DNA of 13,956 bases from Pseudomonadota bacterium. Lineage in GTDB: Bacteria > Pseudomonadota > Alphaproteobacteria > Sphingomonadales > Sphingomonadaceae. Shown piece after piece: positions 1 through 6,109 of this stretch. The DNA lies in assembly GCA_023424095.1 (NCBI GenBank), contig JAFAEG010000079.1:1-13956 (forward strand). The letters run 5' to 3'. Position numbers and translations under genes: made by a program. Below the pieces are notes generated by a model. It did not search any database, had not been told where the DNA came from, and saw only the letters and a program-made list of their open reading frames with translations. The stretch's first letter is position 1; each line of letters opens with the position of its first letter.

Positions 1-188
1 CCCGGATCGTCCTGGGCGGCGTTCTTCTGCGCGACGAGCAGGATCTGCTTGTCGTCCTTCATCACCGCCTCGAGCGCGCGGACCGACTTCTCGCGTCCGA
101 CGAAGAGGGGGACGATCATGTGCGGGAACACCACGATGTCCCGCAAGGGGAGCACCGGAAGCAGTTCGCCGCGGATGGTATCCGTCAT
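1..188 (-). CDS. lon: Lon ATP-dependent protease, N-terminal fragment (cut by window edge)
   Basis: This is the first 62 residues of Lon, the cytosolic AAA+ serine protease that degrades misfolded and regulatory proteins. The visible part is the start of the N-terminal substrate-recognition domain, with the family signature PLRDIVVFPHM at about residues 14-24, then PLFVGREKS and the DDKQILLVAQK stretch. The AAA+ and Ser-Lys protease domains lie beyond position 1. The ATG at 188-186 fits Lon starts and is preceded by GAGG four bases upstream. The gene is downstream of clpX on the same strand, after a 142-base gap that carries its own candidate promoter. The order clpP-clpX-lon is the usual one in Alphaproteobacteria. 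The identification is very secure; only the missing 3' part is unseen. Confidence 0.95.
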   Translation of the reverse strand, partial: MTDTIRGELLPVLPLRDIVVFPHMIVPLFVGREKSVRALEAVMKDDKQILLVAQKNAAQDDP

Positions 189-248
189 GTGACCTCACAA
201 GGACAGTCGGCGCCCGGCCCGCCCTGGAAGCGGCACGGGCGGGGCGCC
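188..248 (-). promoter_or_regulatory. lon 5' leader with GC-rich hairpin and palindrome over the Shine-Dalgarno
   Basis: Read on the minus strand, positions 248-209 form an imperfect GC-rich stem. Outer arms GGCGCCC and GGGCGCC pair, and inner arms CGCCC and GGGCG pair across a small bulge. Positions 199-188 read TGTGAGGTCACA, a near-perfect inverted repeat that contains the lon Shine-Dalgarno GAGG and touches the ATG. Both could fold in the lon mRNA leader and limit translation. That is inference from complementarity only; no folding energy was computed. Confidence 0.3.
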
Positions 249-260
249 ACGGTTATGCCG

Positions 261-291
261 GGATGTGGGACCCGGTCGGCGCCCGCTCAAG
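261..291 (-). promoter_or_regulatory. Candidate RpoH (sigma-32) promoter of lon
   Basis: On the minus strand CTTGAGC (291-285) is followed after 16 bases by CCACATCC (268-261). This resembles the heat-shock sigma consensus CTTGAAA - 13 to 15 bases - CCCCATNT. Transcription would start near 254, leaving a leader of about 65 bases before lon. The -35-like element overlaps a perfect 12-base palindrome, TCAAGATCTTGA (287-298). lon is an RpoH target in many Proteobacteria, which supports the reading. The spacing is one base long and the match is imperfect. Confidence 0.4.
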
Positions 292-330
292 ATCTTGACA
301 GGGCGCCACCCGGAGACGCCCCGCACGCAT

Positions 331-1593
331 TCAGGCCGATGTCTGTTCCGCCGGCCGCTCGCCATAGATGAACAGCGGCTGGGCGCGGCCTTCCGCGACC
401 TCGCGGTTCACCACCACCTCCTCGACCGCCTCCAACCCCGGCAGATCGAACATGGTGGTCAGCAGGATCGCTTCCATGATGGACCGCAGGCCGCGCGCAC
501 CGGTCTTGCGCTGGATGGCTCGGGTCGCGACCGCCTTCAGCGCGTCCTCGGTGAAGGTGAGCTTCGCCCCCTCCATCTCGAACAACCGGCCGTACTGCTT
601 GACAAGGGCGTTCTTCGGCTTGGTCAGGATCTCGATCAGCGCCTTCTCGTCCAGGTCGTCGAGCGTGGCGACGACCGGCAGGCGGCCGATGAATTCCGGG
701 ATCAGGCCGAACTTCAGCAGGTCCTCGGGTTCCACTTCCCGCAGGATCTGGCCGGTGCGGCGCTCGTCCGGGTCGCGCACCTCCGCGCCGAAGCCGATGC
801 CCGAGCCCTTGCCGCGCGCGCCGATGATCTTCTCGAGCCCCGCGAAGGCACCGCCGCAGATGAAGAGGATGTTCGACGTATCCACCTGCAGGAATTCCTG
901 CTGCGGATGCTTCCGCCCGCCCTGCGGCGGCACCGAGGCGACCGTCCCCTCCATGATCTTGAGCAGCGCCTGCTGCACGCCCTCCCCGCTCACGTCGCGG
1001 GTGATCGAGGGGTTGTCCGACTTGCGCGAGATCTTGTCGACCTCGTCGATGTAGACGATGCCGCGCTGCGCCCGCTCGACATTGTAGTCGGAGGCCTGGA
1101 GCAGCTTCAGGATGATGTTTTCGACGTCCTCGCCGACATAGCCGGCTTCGGTGAGCGTCGTGGCGTCGGCCATGGTGAAGGGCACGTCGAGGATGCGCGC
1201 CAGCGTCTGCGCCAGCAACGTCTTGCCGCAGCCGGTCGGGCCGACGAGCAGGATGTTCGACTTGGCGAGCTCGACCTCACCGCCCTTGGCGCCGTGGTTC
1301 AAACGCTTGAAATGGTTGTGGACGGCGACCGAGAGGACGCGCTTGGCGTGGCTCTGGCCGACGACATAATCGTCCAGCACCTTGCAGATTTCGAGCGGCG
1401 TGGGGACGCCGTCGCGGGTCTTCACCAGCGCCGACTTCGTCTCCTCGCGGATGATGTCGTTGCACAGCTCCACGCACTCATCGCAGATGAACACGGTCGG
1501 GCCGGCGATGAGCTTGCGCACCTCGTGCTGCGACTTCCCGCAGAACGAGCAGTAAAGGGTGCTCTTGCTGTCGCCGCCTTGAAGTTTCGTCAT
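331..1593 (-). CDS. clpX: ClpX, ATPase subunit of the ClpXP protease
   Basis: ClpX is the cytosolic AAA+ unfoldase that recognises tagged proteins and threads them into ClpP. The 420-residue product has the family's normal length. Visible elements are the N-terminal zinc-binding domain with C15, C18, C37 and C40; Walker A GPTGCGKT (118-125); pore loop GYVGED (151-156); Walker B YIDEVDK (181-187); the RKH loop (227-229); IGRLP carrying the arginine finger at about R304; and the sensor-2 motif GARGLR (366-370 region). The reading frame stays open 11 codons upstream, to 1626. I chose the ATG at 1593 because GAGG lies six to seven bases before it and MTKLQGGD is a typical ClpX N-terminus. It sits 195 bases downstream of clpP. 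All key residues are present and the identification is secure. Confidence 0.97.
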   Translation of the reverse strand: MTKLQGGDSKSTLYCSFCGKSQHEVRKLIAGPTVFICDECVELCNDIIREETKSALVKTRDGVPTPLEICKVLDDYVVGQSHAKRVLSVAVHNHFKRLNHGAKGGEVELAKSNILLVGPTGCGKTLLAQTLARILDVPFTMADATTLTEAGYVGEDVENIILKLLQASDYNVERAQRGIVYIDEVDKISRKSDNPSITRDVSGEGVQQALLKIMEGTVASVPPQGGRKHPQQEFLQVDTSNILFICGGAFAGLEKIIGARGKGSGIGFGAEVRDPDERRTGQILREVEPEDLLKFGLIPEFIGRLPVVATLDDLDEKALIEILTKPKNALVKQYGRLFEMEGAKLTFTEDALKAVATRAIQRKTGARGLRSIMEAILLTTMFDLPGLEAVEEVVVNREVAEGRAQPLFIYGERPAEQTSA

Positions 1594-1737
1594 ACTGATC
1601 CTCGAGGGGCCGCGACCCCACTCCATCCAATCCGGCCCGCCATCCTGACCGGAAATCTACACAGGCACAATGGCCTAAACGTTAATGGCGGTGAGCCGCA
1701 GATGTGGGAGGCGAGACAGTCCGGGGCAAGGGTTGCG

Positions 1738-1776
1738 GCCCCGGCGGCGCCTGTCGGGACAGGTGCGCGCCGGGGC
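1738..1776 (-). terminator. Strong hairpin between clpP and clpX (attenuator or processing site)
   Basis: Just after the clpP stop codon, the DNA holds near-complementary arms of about 18 bases: GCCCCGGCGGCGCCTGTC (1738-1755) and its partner ending at 1776, around a GGG loop. No U-run follows on either strand, so a classical rho-independent terminator is doubtful. It may instead stabilise the clpP 3' end or partly uncouple clpX from clpP. Confidence 0.45.
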
Positions 1777-1788
1777 GACGTTCGGCTG

Positions 1789-2430
1789 CTAGGCCGCCTT
1801 GTCCTCGCCTTCGAGCGGCTGCGGGCGCTTGTCGAAGACTTCGTCGACCAGGCCGAAGGCCTTGGCTTCTTCGGCACCGAAGAAGCGGTCGCGCTCCACG
1901 GCCTTCTCGATCTCCTCGATCGGTTGGCCGGTATTTTGCGCCATCAACTCGTTCATCCGGTGCCGGATGCGCAGGATTTCCTTGGCCTGGATCTCGATGT
2001 CCGAAGCCATGCCCTGCGCGCCGCCCGAGGGCTGGTGGATCATGATGCGGGCGTTGGTCAACGCGACGCGCATCCCCGGCTCGCCAGCGGCCAGCAGGAA
2101 GGCACCCATGCTCGCGGCCTGGCCGATGCAGACGGTGCCGATGCGCGGGCGGATGTAATTCATCGTGTCATGGATCGCCATGCCGGCCGTCACCACACCG
2201 CCCGGCGAGTTGATGTACATGTAGATGTCCTTCTTGGGGTTCTCGGACTCCAGGAAGAGCAATTGGGCGGTGATGACCGAGGCCATGTGATCCTCGACCC
2301 CGCCGGTCATGAAGATGATCCGCTCGCGCAGCAGGCGCGAGTAGATGTCGAAGCTGCGCTCGCCCCGATTGGATTGCTCGACCACCATCGGGATGAGGCC
2401 ATTGACGATATCGAGATGGTCACGAGACAT
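1789..2430 (-). CDS. clpP: ClpP, proteolytic subunit of the Clp protease
   Basis: ClpP is the serine peptidase that forms the two-heptamer proteolytic chamber served by ClpX (and by ClpA where present). The product has 213 residues, normal for the family. The catalytic triad is S107 in GQAASMGA, H132 in MIHQPSGG and D181 in ERDRFF. The 25- and 49-residue spacings equal those of Escherichia coli ClpP. A short N-terminal stretch before VVEQSNRGERSFDIYSRLL would be the propeptide and axial-loop region. The ATG at 2430 is preceded by AGGA at a rather long spacing of about 11 bases. It is the first gene of the clpP-clpX-lon run. The trigger factor gene often found upstream in other bacteria is absent; a flavoprotein gene is there instead. 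Confidence 0.97.
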   Translation of the reverse strand: MSRDHLDIVNGLIPMVVEQSNRGERSFDIYSRLLRERIIFMTGGVEDHMASVITAQLLFLESENPKKDIYMYINSPGGVVTAGMAIHDTMNYIRPRIGTVCIGQAASMGAFLLAAGEPGMRVALTNARIMIHQPSGGAQGMASDIEIQAKEILRIRHRMNELMAQNTGQPIEEIEKAVERDRFFGAEEAKAFGLVDEVFDKRPQPLEGEDKAA

Positions 2431-2466
2431 GTGGGAAGCGTCCTGCTTTGTAGATTGTGTCGGTCA

Positions 2467-2495
2467 ACATCGGCGGATCGTTGCCGAGGTTCAAC
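2467..2495 (-). promoter_or_regulatory. Candidate RpoH (sigma-32) promoter of clpP
   Basis: On the minus strand GTTGAAC (2495-2489) is followed after 14 bases by GCCGATGT (2474-2467). This matches the heat-shock sigma pattern CTTGAAA - 13 to 15 bases - CCCCATNT at most of the conserved positions, with correct spacing. It lies in the only gap (77 bases) between the flavoprotein gene and clpP and would give a leader of about 30 bases. Heat-shock control of clpP is established in Proteobacteria; the promoter itself is an inference from the sequence. Confidence 0.5.
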
Positions 2496-2507
2496 CCCCT
2501 CCCCGCT

Positions 2508-3740
2508 TCAGGCCGGGACGAGCGACTTCAACGGCACGCCGGGATCAGCGAGCGAGGCGGGGTCGGCAGCAACATGGTGGAGCACGAGCCCCCTGCCCTG
2601 CGCATAGTCACGGACGGCGTTCACGCAGTCGAGCGCGATGACTCGGCCTTCACGCAGGTAGATGATCGAGAAGCTGCGCGTGGCGGGATCGCCGCGGGTG
2701 ACGGTCGCGTCATGGCCTTGGGAGAGGCCGACGGTCTGAAGCTTCAGATCATATTGGTTCGACCAGAACCAGGGCAGAGCATCATAATCCGCGTCGTGAC
2801 CGCAAAGCGTCCTGGCGACGACATTGGCCTGGTCGTTGGCGTTCTGCACCGATTCCAGCCGCCGCCATGCGCCGCCCGCAAAGCCGTTGCGGTGTTCCGC
2901 GCAATCGCCGATCGCGAAGATGTCGGCCAGGCTGGTCCGGCACTGGCCGTCGACGCGCACGCCATTGCCGGTTTCGGCCCCGGCTTCGACCAGCGGCGCG
3001 ATCGCGGGGGCGATGCCGATGCCGACGATCACCATCTGTGCGGGGATGATGGTGCCGTCCGCCAGCCGCACGCCCGTGACCTGGCCGCCTTCTTCGTCGA
3101 GCGATTCGACCGCGGTCTCGAGCCGCAGGTCCACCCCCTTGGCGCGATGCTCGGCCTCGAAGAAACGCGAGAGGTCTTCGCCCGCCACCCGGGCCAGCAC
3201 CCGGTCGAGCGCCTCGACCAGCACCACTTCCTTGCCCAGCTTGCGAAGCGACGCGGCGGCCTCCAGGCCGATATAGCCGCCGCCGATGACCACCGCCTGG
3301 CGCGCGCCGGGCAATTCGGCGAGCATCGCGTCCACGTCGGCGCGGGTGCGGATCGTGTGCACACCGCGCGCATCGTCGCCTTGGCAGCCCAGCCGGCGCG
3401 GCGTGCCGCCCGCAGCCCAGATCAGCTGGCCATAGCCGATCACGCGGCCATCCGCCGTCGTCACCACATGCGCGGCCGGATCGATCGCCGTCACCTTCGT
3501 GGCGGGCAGCAATTGCACAGCCTTGTCGGCCCAGACCTGAGCCGGACGGAGCAGCATCCGCGCCCATTCCTTTTCGCCGACGAGATAGTCCTTCGACAAA
3601 GGCGGGCGCTCGTAGGGCAGTTCCGGCTCGTCGCCGGCAATGGCGATACTGCCGGCGAAACCGTGCTGGCGCAGCGCCAGCGCCGCCTGCGCGCCGCCAT
3701 GCCCGCCGCCAACGATGAGTATGTCGTATCGATCCGTCAT
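2508..3740 (-). CDS. Ferredoxin-reductase-type FAD/NAD(P) oxidoreductase
   Basis: The 410-residue product is a two-dinucleotide-domain flavoprotein of the rubredoxin/putidaredoxin/ferredoxin reductase type, moving electrons from NAD(P)H through FAD to a small iron-sulfur carrier. The FAD motif GGGHGG lies at 11-16. ELPYERPPLSKDYL (40-53) is characteristic of this subfamily. The NAD-binding VIGGGYIGLEAA spans 151-162, and the second FAD motif IFAIGDC spans 274-280. PWFWSNQYDLKLQ (323-335) is the C-terminal signature of ferredoxin reductases rather than glutathione-type reductases, and the disulfide CxxxxC is absent. The ATG at 3740 has AAGGG about six bases upstream. No ferredoxin, P450 or oxygenase gene is adjacent, so the partner is unknown. 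It ends 77 bases before clpP on the same strand. Confidence 0.88.
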   Translation of the reverse strand: MTDRYDILIVGGGHGGAQAALALRQHGFAGSIAIAGDEPELPYERPPLSKDYLVGEKEWARMLLRPAQVWADKAVQLLPATKVTAIDPAAHVVTTADGRVIGYGQLIWAAGGTPRRLGCQGDDARGVHTIRTRADVDAMLAELPGARQAVVIGGGYIGLEAAASLRKLGKEVVLVEALDRVLARVAGEDLSRFFEAEHRAKGVDLRLETAVESLDEEGGQVTGVRLADGTIIPAQMVIVGIGIAPAIAPLVEAGAETGNGVRVDGQCRTSLADIFAIGDCAEHRNGFAGGAWRRLESVQNANDQANVVARTLCGHDADYDALPWFWSNQYDLKLQTVGLSQGHDATVTRGDPATRSFSIIYLREGRVIALDCVNAVRDYAQGRGLVLHHVAADPASLADPGVPLKSLVPA

Positions 3741-3839
3741 GCAGCGCCCTTAGCAAAGCCGTGGCGCGGGGCCAGAGCGGCATAATCCACAAGGTTGATC
3801 TTGGCCCCGTTGCCGCTGGTTTCACGCTCGGCTAGGCGG

Positions 3840-3857
3840 CTGTCACCGAAATGTAAC
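3840..3857 (+). promoter_or_regulatory. Candidate PhoB box upstream of the Nudix-DUF47/PiT operon
   Basis: CTGTCAC (3840-3846), CGAA spacer, ATGTAAC (3851-3857) form two 7-base direct repeats separated by 4 bases, the layout of the PhoB box (consensus repeat CTGTCAT). The first copy is nearly perfect and the second is weaker. The site lies in the divergent gap, about 40 bases before the probable translation start of the phosphate operon. In Sinorhizobium meliloti PhoB is known to repress the comparable orfA-pit operon, so the effect here could be repression as well as activation. Confidence 0.6.
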
Positions 3858-3925
3858 ATTCGCCGTCGCGCGCTGCCTTTTTCCGGAGACTGGTCATTCG
3901 TCAGATTGCGGCCCTCGCCTACCGC

Positions 3926-5017
3926 ATGGAAGGCACCGGCGAATCCGGTGTGCGCGTCCTCTTGGTGACGTCGCGCGAGACCAAACGCTGGGTGATTCCG
4001 AAGGGCAATCTGCCCTCCGGCATGATGCCGCACGTCGCCGCTGCGCAGGAGGCGGAAGAAGAAGCCGGGGTGGTCGGGGCCGCATCGCCGCTGCCGCTCG
4101 GCTCCTACCGCTATCGCAAGAAAAGGGGCAGCGGCGCGGCCCTGATGTTCGACGTCGAGGTCTTCCCGCTCGCCGTCATCCGCGAGCTCGACAGCTGGAA
4201 GGAACAGCATGAGCGCGAGCGGCGCTGGTTCACCCTCGCCGACGCCTCGGCCGCGGTCGACGAGCCCGACCTGGCCGACCTGATCCGATCCTTCACCGCC
4301 GTCGAATTCCAGAAATCCGCGCGCCAGGCCACGCTCTTTCCGGGCCTGGCGGCGCCATCGAAAGTAGGCCCCATGTTCGCCTGGTTCCAACGCCTGCTGC
4401 CCAAAACCGGCAATTTCTTCGAACTGTTCGAAGCGCATTCGGCGACGATCACCTCCGCCGCCGACGCACTCGCCCGCCTGCTGACCGGCGGCGAAGGCGC
4501 GGACGAGCATATCCGCGAGGTGATCGAGCGCGAGCATGACGCCGACAACATCACCCGCGAAATGCTGAAGACCGTCCGCAAGACCTTCCTCACGCCGTTC
4601 GACCGCGGCGCGATCACCAGCCTCATCGGCGCAATGGACGATGCGGTGGACGAAATGCAGGCGACGGTGAACGCGGTGCGCATCTACGACGTGAAGGAAT
4701 TCGCGCCGGAAATGCGCGACATGGCGGGGCTGATCGTCGATGCGGCGCGGCTGACCGCCGAGGCGATCCCGTTGCTGCGCGACGTCGCCCGCAACGGTGC
4801 GCGGCTGCACGAGCTGACCGAGCGGCTGGTACGGATCGAGGGCCATGCCGACGATATCCACGCCGAGGGGCATATCCGCACCTTCAAGGAACATGGCGCG
4901 ACGGACACGCTGCAGTTCATCGTGAACCGAGAAATCTACAAGCATCTGGAGCGGATCACCGACGCCTTCGAGGATGTCGCCAACGAGATTGACGGCCTCG
5001 TCATCGATCACGCCTGA
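3926..5017 (+). CDS. Nudix hydrolase domain fused to DUF47 (PhoU-like) Pit-accessory domain
   Basis: One uninterrupted frame (363 residues from the first ATG) joins two domains usually found as separate proteins. Residues about 1-125 are a Nudix hydrolase, a fold that cleaves nucleoside-diphosphate-linked or polyphosphate-type substrates. Its Nudix box (27-49) keeps G27, E42, E45, E46 and G48 but has M33 for the usual Glu and Q41 for the usual Arg. Residues about 150-363 are a complete all-helical DUF47 domain (FQRLLPKTGNFFELFEAH, then helices ending NEIDGLVID). These PhoU-like proteins accompany PiT transporters. M150 (4373) looks like a normal DUF47 start with weak AGTAGG four bases before it, so two products are possible. 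No Shine-Dalgarno precedes 3926. GGAG at 3885-3888 points to ATT at 3896, and translation from there adds RQIAALAYR, a plausible first Nudix strand. The PiT gene follows after 15 bases. Domain calls are secure; fusion in the living cell is probable, not proven. Confidence 0.8.
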   Translation: MEGTGESGVRVLLVTSRETKRWVIPKGNLPSGMMPHVAAAQEAEEEAGVVGAASPLPLGSYRYRKKRGSGAALMFDVEVFPLAVIRELDSWKEQHERERRWFTLADASAAVDEPDLADLIRSFTAVEFQKSARQATLFPGLAAPSKVGPMFAWFQRLLPKTGNFFELFEAHSATITSAADALARLLTGGEGADEHIREVIEREHDADNITREMLKTVRKTFLTPFDRGAITSLIGAMDDAVDEMQATVNAVRIYDVKEFAPEMRDMAGLIVDAARLTAEAIPLLRDVARNGARLHELTERLVRIEGHADDIHAEGHIRTFKEHGATDTLQFIVNREIYKHLERITDAFEDVANEIDGLVIDHA

Positions 5018-5032
5018 TCCGGCCGCGACGCG

Positions 5033-6046
5033 ATGTACGAACTCGCCCTCCCCTTGCTGATCGGCCTGATCGCTGCGGCCTTGCTGTTCGACTTTCTGAA
5101 CGGGCTGCACGATGCGGCCAATTCGATCGCGACGGTGGTGGCGACGCGGCTGCTGAGCCCGGTCACGGCGGTGATCTTCGCGGCCTTCTTCAACTTCGCC
5201 GCTTACTTCCTCGCTCTGGCCTTCCCCGGCCTGCAGAAAGTCGCCGAGACGATCGGCAAGGGGCTGGTCGATCAGGACATTGTCACCCCGGCGGTGATCT
5301 TCGGCGCGCTATGCGGGGCGATGTTCTGGAATGTGCTGACCTGGCTGAAGGGCATCCCTTCGTCGAGCAGCCACGCCTTGATCGGCGGCCTGATCGGCGC
5401 CGCCATGGCGCATTCGGGCCTGACCCATATCCAGTGGAGCGGGCTCAACATGACCTTGCTGGCGATCGTGCTGTCGCCCCTGCTCGGCATGATCCTGGCC
5501 ATGCTGATCATGCTGCTGTCGAGTTGGGGCCTGAAGGGCGCCACCGCCAACCGCGCGGAACGGACTTTCCGCGTGCTGCACCTGATCTCGTCGGCGGCTT
5601 ATTCGGTCGCGCACGGCCTCAACGATGCGCAGAAGACGATGGGGATCATCGCCATCCTGCTCTATTCGACCGGACGGCTGGAGGGCGGCTTCCACGTGCC
5701 GCACTGGGTCGCCGTCTCCTGCTACGTCGCGATCGCGCTCGGGACTTTGTCGGGCGGCTGGCGGATCATCGAGACGATGGGATCGCGCATCACCCGGCTT
5801 TCGCAGCATCAGGGCTTCAGCGCGTCATTGGGCGGCTCGGGCGTGGTGTTCGGCGCGTCGTTGATGGGCATCCCGGTGTCGACCACGCACACCATCACCG
5901 GCGCGATCGTCGGCTCCGGCGCGGCGCGGCGCGCTTCGGCCGTGCGCTGGGCGGTGGCGGGCCGGGTGGTGATCGCCTGGATCATCACCATCCCTGCCTC
6001 GGCCGCCGTGGGCGCGCTGTTTTACTACCTTACCGTGCTCTTCTGA
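5033..6046 (+). CDS. pit: PiT-family inorganic phosphate transporter
   Basis: The 337-residue product is an inner-membrane low-affinity phosphate (metal-phosphate) symporter of the PiT family. It is hydrophobic throughout, with about ten membrane segments. It carries the two inverted PiT signatures: GLHDAANSIATVVATR (24-39) with GIPSSSSHALIGG (107-119) in the first half, and AHGLNDAQKTMGII (193-206) with GIPVSTTHTITGAIVGSG (279-296), then ARRASAVRW, in the second. The length fits the short bacterial PiT type without a large central cytosolic loop. The ATG at 5033 lies 15 bases after the DUF47 stop and has only a weak ribosome binding site, so translation may be coupled. It should share the Pho-box-controlled transcript with the upstream gene, as in known DUF47-pit operons. 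Confidence 0.95.
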   Translation: MYELALPLLIGLIAAALLFDFLNGLHDAANSIATVVATRLLSPVTAVIFAAFFNFAAYFLALAFPGLQKVAETIGKGLVDQDIVTPAVIFGALCGAMFWNVLTWLKGIPSSSSHALIGGLIGAAMAHSGLTHIQWSGLNMTLLAIVLSPLLGMILAMLIMLLSSWGLKGATANRAERTFRVLHLISSAAYSVAHGLNDAQKTMGIIAILLYSTGRLEGGFHVPHWVAVSCYVAIALGTLSGGWRIIETMGSRITRLSQHQGFSASLGGSGVVFGASLMGIPVSTTHTITGAIVGSGAARRASAVRWAVAGRVVIAWIITIPASAAVGALFYYLTVLF

Positions 6047-6109
6047 TCTTCCTTACGCGGCCCGGCGGGGCTAGCTGCGGCTGCAACATGCAAGCCTTGA
6101 GGAATTGAG

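Noticed and set aside
265..2607. A 780-codon open frame on the plus strand opposite clpX and clpP
   Set aside because: It is antisense to two unmistakable genes, its translation is Arg/Ala/Asp/His-rich low-quality sequence, and such frames are common in GC-rich genomes.
2457..3785. A 442-codon open frame on the plus strand opposite the flavoprotein
   Set aside because: It is a shadow of the complementary coding strand, with no recognisable domain and no ribosome binding site.
3737..5110. A 457-codon open frame on the minus strand opposite the Nudix-DUF47 gene
   Set aside because: The opposite strand encodes two recognisable domains. Only its last 40 codons, in the intergenic gap, are kept as a weak observation.
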